64,000 nt of DNA from an uncultured Sphingomonadaceae bacterium. GTDB lineage: Bacteria; Pseudomonadota; Alphaproteobacteria; Sphingomonadales; Sphingomonadaceae. Below are positions 62,108 through 64,000 of this stretch, piece by piece (the stretch's first letter is position 1; each line of letters opens with the position of its first letter). Below the pieces are notes generated by a model. That model was not told the origin of the DNA. It saw only the letters and a program-made list of their open reading frames with translations, and did no database searches. The translations under genes and the position numbers were made by a program. The stretch is from assembly GCA_947496865.1 (NCBI GenBank), contig CANMEE010000001.1, positions 1,169,501 through 1,233,500 of the forward strand. Direction: 5' to 3'.

Positions 62108-62214
62108 GACCGTAATTGTTGCCACCAAGTGGCCGCTTTTAAATCCGCAGCAGTCGCTATCCGCCTTTCTTCCCGCTGCATATGAGGTATTCTTTATTAC
62201 AATTGAGGCCGCCG

Positions 62215-62580
62215 ATGACCGATTCAAGCCGTAAACCCTCGGATGATGTCCGGTTTCGGGTTCTCAGGCTGCTTGAGGAAAACCCCGACATGAGTCAACG
62301 CGATCTGGCCGAAGCTGTTGGCATCGGCCTGGGGAGCGCGAACTATTGTCTGAAAGCATTGATCAATAAAGGTTTTATCAAGTTGGGTAATTTTTCCGAG
62401 TCAAGCAACAAGCGGGGATATGCCTATGTTCTGACGCCAAAAGGCCTGTCCGAAAAGACAGTTCTTGCTGGTAGGTTCCTGAAGCGGAAAATAGCAGAAT
62501 ATGAAGACCTGAAGATAGAAGTAGAGGCTTTGCAGGCTGAGCTAGATCAGGAAAATGATCAAGAATTAGGAAGGACCTAA
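62215..62580 (+). CDS. MarR-family EPS-associated transcriptional regulator
   Basis: A 121-residue winged-helix regulator of the kind found at exopolysaccharide loci. The DNA-binding part is [50 protein letters not shown], and the C-terminal coiled helix ([25 protein letters not shown]) would dimerise. ATG 62215 follows TGAGG at good spacing; an in-frame ATG at 62182 lacks a site. It starts the plus-strand unit MarR-wecB-wecC, three bases before the wecB start. Confidence 0.9.
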   Translation: MTDSSRKPSDDVRFRVLRLLEENPDMSQRDLAEAVGIGLGSANYCLKALINKGFIKLGNFSESSNKRGYAYVLTPKGLSEKTVLAGRFLKRKIAEYEDLKIEVEALQAELDQENDQELGRT

Positions 62581-62582
62581 GT

Positions 62583-63734
62583 TTGTTTCGAGTTTTGTTT
62601 GTTTTCGGCACGCGACCAGAAGCGATTAAAATGGCACCTGTCATTAAGGCGCTTAAAAAGACTTCTGACATAGAAGTGCTCGTTTGCGTAACCGGGCAGC
62701 ATCGAGAGATGCTGGACCAGGTCTTGCAATTATTTTCAATTGTACCGGAATATGATCTCAATATCATGAAGCCGGGTCAGGGCCTGACCGAGATTACGAC
62801 AGGTATTCTTTCTGGTTTGAAACCGATTCTAGAGGAAGCTGCTCCCAATTTGGTGCTTGTACATGGTGATACCTCTACAACCCTCACAACATCGCTGGCG
62901 TCTTATTATCAGCGTATTCCGGTGGCGCATATTGAGGCGGGCCTGAGAACAGGCAATATCTATTCTCCTTGGCCTGAAGAGATTAATCGACGGGTTGCGG
63001 GGACTATCTCATGTTTACACTTCGCACCGACTAAAGGCTCCAGGCAGAATCTGTTGGCTGAAGGGGTCAATGAAAACGCCATCTATGTTACCGGTAACAC
63101 TGTTATAGATGCGCTTCTTGATGTGGTTCAGATGCTTGAGAAAGATGTCGATCAAAGCACAGCATTTGATGCGAGCTTTGATCTTGATCCTGCAAAACGC
63201 ATTATCCTCGTGACCGGTCACCGTCGCGAGAGTTTTGGGGATGGGTTCGAGCGTATTTGTACAGCACTTGCTGATCTCTCTGCGCGCCCGGATGTTCAGA
63301 TCGTCTATCCAGTTCACCTTAATCCCAATGTCAAAGGCCCCGTGCAAGAAAGTTTGGGCAGTTTGCCCAACGTTCATCTTATCTCACCGCAGGATTACCT
63401 TCCGTTCGTACATTTGATGCGCAGGGCAGAAATTATCTTGACGGATTCCGGTGGCGTACAAGAGGAAGCCCCCTCGCTTGGTAAGCCGGTTCTCGTAATG
63501 CGTGATACGACCGAGCGACCTGAAGCAGTTGACGCGGGGACTGTGAAACTGGTTGGAACTGACGTTGACCTTATCAAACAGGAAGTCACAAGACTTCTGG
63601 ACGACGAAGGCGCTTACGAACAAATGTCTCGGTCGCACAATCCCTACGGTGATGGGACGGCCGCACAGAAAATTGCATCAATCATTCAGCAATTTGCTGC
63701 TGAGAATGTACGACAGGAAGTCGCTGTTCAATGA
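62583..63734 (+). CDS. wecB: UDP-N-acetylglucosamine 2-epimerase (non-hydrolysing)
   Basis: Converts UDP-GlcNAc to UDP-ManNAc for surface polysaccharide. The 383-residue protein shows [15 protein letters not shown] at the N-terminus, [54 protein letters not shown] and [31 protein letters not shown], all classic for the family. The start appears to be TTG 62583 with AGGAAGGACC upstream. It overlaps wecC by four bases. Confidence 0.95.
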   Translation: MFRVLFVFGTRPEAIKMAPVIKALKKTSDIEVLVCVTGQHREMLDQVLQLFSIVPEYDLNIMKPGQGLTEITTGILSGLKPILEEAAPNLVLVHGDTSTTLTTSLASYYQRIPVAHIEAGLRTGNIYSPWPEEINRRVAGTISCLHFAPTKGSRQNLLAEGVNENAIYVTGNTVIDALLDVVQMLEKDVDQSTAFDASFDLDPAKRIILVTGHRRESFGDGFERICTALADLSARPDVQIVYPVHLNPNVKGPVQESLGSLPNVHLISPQDYLPFVHLMRRAEIILTDSGGVQEEAPSLGKPVLVMRDTTERPEAVDAGTVKLVGTDVDLIKQEVTRLLDDEGAYEQMSRSHNPYGDGTAAQKIASIIQQFAAENVRQEVAVQ

Positions 63735-64000
63735 GTAAGAAGAAATTTCGTCGCATTTCGGTTATTGGGCTTGGCTATATCGGCCTTCCTACAGCAGCGA
63801 TGTTCGCCTCCCGCAAAATTGAGGTCGTTGGAGTGGATGTCAATCCTGACGCTGTGTCTACAATCAATGAAGGGCGAATTCATATCGTGGAACCGGATCT
63901 TGATATGGTCGTTGGAGCGGCTGTGAAAGAAGGCTATCTCCGCGCCGTCATCATCCCAGAGCCGGCAGAAGCTTTCTTGATCGCTGTTCCGACCCCCTTC
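63731..64000 (+). CDS. wecC: UDP-N-acetyl-D-mannosamine dehydrogenase, cut by window edge
   Basis: The first 90 codons of a UDP-sugar dehydrogenase: [20 protein letters not shown], with the GxGxxG NAD fold, then [30 protein letters not shown] and IAVPTPF. Oxidises UDP-ManNAc to the uronic acid. The ATG overlaps the wecB stop (ATGA), so the two steps are coupled. [10 protein letters not shown] is the WecC form of the motif. Confidence 0.88.
   Translation, partial: MSKKKFRRISVIGLGYIGLPTAAMFASRKIEVVGVDVNPDAVSTINEGRIHIVEPDLDMVVGAAVKEGYLRAVIIPEPAEAFLIAVPTPF

Larger units (their letters stand above)
61362..62214. other. Long non-coding stretch at the polysaccharide locus
   Basis: About 850 bases without a supported gene between divergent polysaccharide genes. 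Visible are a nested inverted repeat at 61483-61553, a TGTTCAA/TTGAACA palindrome at 62092-62107 with a related half-site (ATTGAACAG) near 61807, and one possible 30-codon ORF at 62012-62104. The stretch has no recognisable decayed gene. Its length suits a regulatory region or a small RNA. Confidence 0.6.

Noticed and set aside
1..64000. tRNA, rRNA, prophage, integrase or CRISPR elements
   Set aside because: I looked for T-loop motifs, repeats and typical proteins and found none that I could support.

Overview
The window reads as a chromosomal segment of an alphaproteobacterium, most likely order Sphingomonadales. The support is an alpha-type RpoB/RpoC pair, the ihfA-merR gene pair, a MarR-family EPS-associated regulator ahead of wecB, a C-minus L36, and many small sphingomonad-type membrane and lipoprotein genes. 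By eye the base composition is moderate, which would fit a Parasphingorhabdus/Sphingorhabdus-like genus better than high-GC Sphingomonas; that genus-level guess is inference. I saw no tRNA, rRNA, insertion sequence, integrase, prophage or CRISPR array. The region looks like stable chromosome with accessory operons set between housekeeping genes.

Layout. 1-2.8 kb: divergent iron-type ABC transporter genes (ATPase cut by the left edge, permease intact) and a Stealth-family sugar-phosphate transferase. 3.2-4.1 kb: rplJ-rplL with leader and terminator. 4.1-17.4 kb: about 13.5 kb of unrelated genes separating rplJL from rpoBC. These are a MarR-S41 peptidase pair with a perfect 24-bp operator-like palindrome, a PagL-like outer-membrane protein, a GGDEF-EAL protein, a small membrane protein coupled to a carotenoid-hydroxylase/desaturase-type enzyme, an SDR, a GFA protein, a carotenoid (or stilbene) cleavage oxygenase with a divergent TetR, and a tightly overlapping DUF2975-DUF2975-XRE-DUF4386 operon facing a DUF2306 gene across a motif-rich divergent promoter. 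17.4-26.5 kb: rpoB-rpoC with their own promoter and a strong terminator.

26.8-36.4 kb: a LysE exporter, an M48 peptidase, a lipoprotein, an MFP-RND-msrA-galU operon on the minus strand, aqpZ and a Sua5-type tRNA threonylcarbamoyladenosine enzyme. 36.5-47 kb: an acyl-CoA dehydrogenase with a DUF815 ATPase, a sugar dehydrogenase, two GIN-domain (DUF2807) proteins bracketing a methyltransferase, and a universal stress protein plus a CPA2 antiporter near a perfect FNR-type box. 47-54 kb: a TetR-controlled tripartite RND pump (OMF-MFP-RND) with paired operators. 54-59.4 kb: a thioesterase, ihfA-merR, HAD-rpmJ-galE, and a lipoprotein coupled to an M14 carboxypeptidase. 59.4-64 kb: the start of a polysaccharide locus (FlaA1/WbpM-like dehydratase, an 850-bp non-coding stretch, EPS-associated MarR, wecB, wecC cut by the right edge). 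With galU, galE and the Stealth gene this gives a strong cell-surface sugar theme.

Most striking for follow-up: the divergent DUF2975/XRE/DUF4386-DUF2306 module with four TATYGATA-like sites in a two-way promoter; likely leaderless, self-overlapping regulator genes (TetR at 13880, perhaps MarR at 5606); the FNR box near the antiporter/UspA genes; the msrA-galU tail of an RND operon; and hairpins that double as coding sequence at convergent gene ends.
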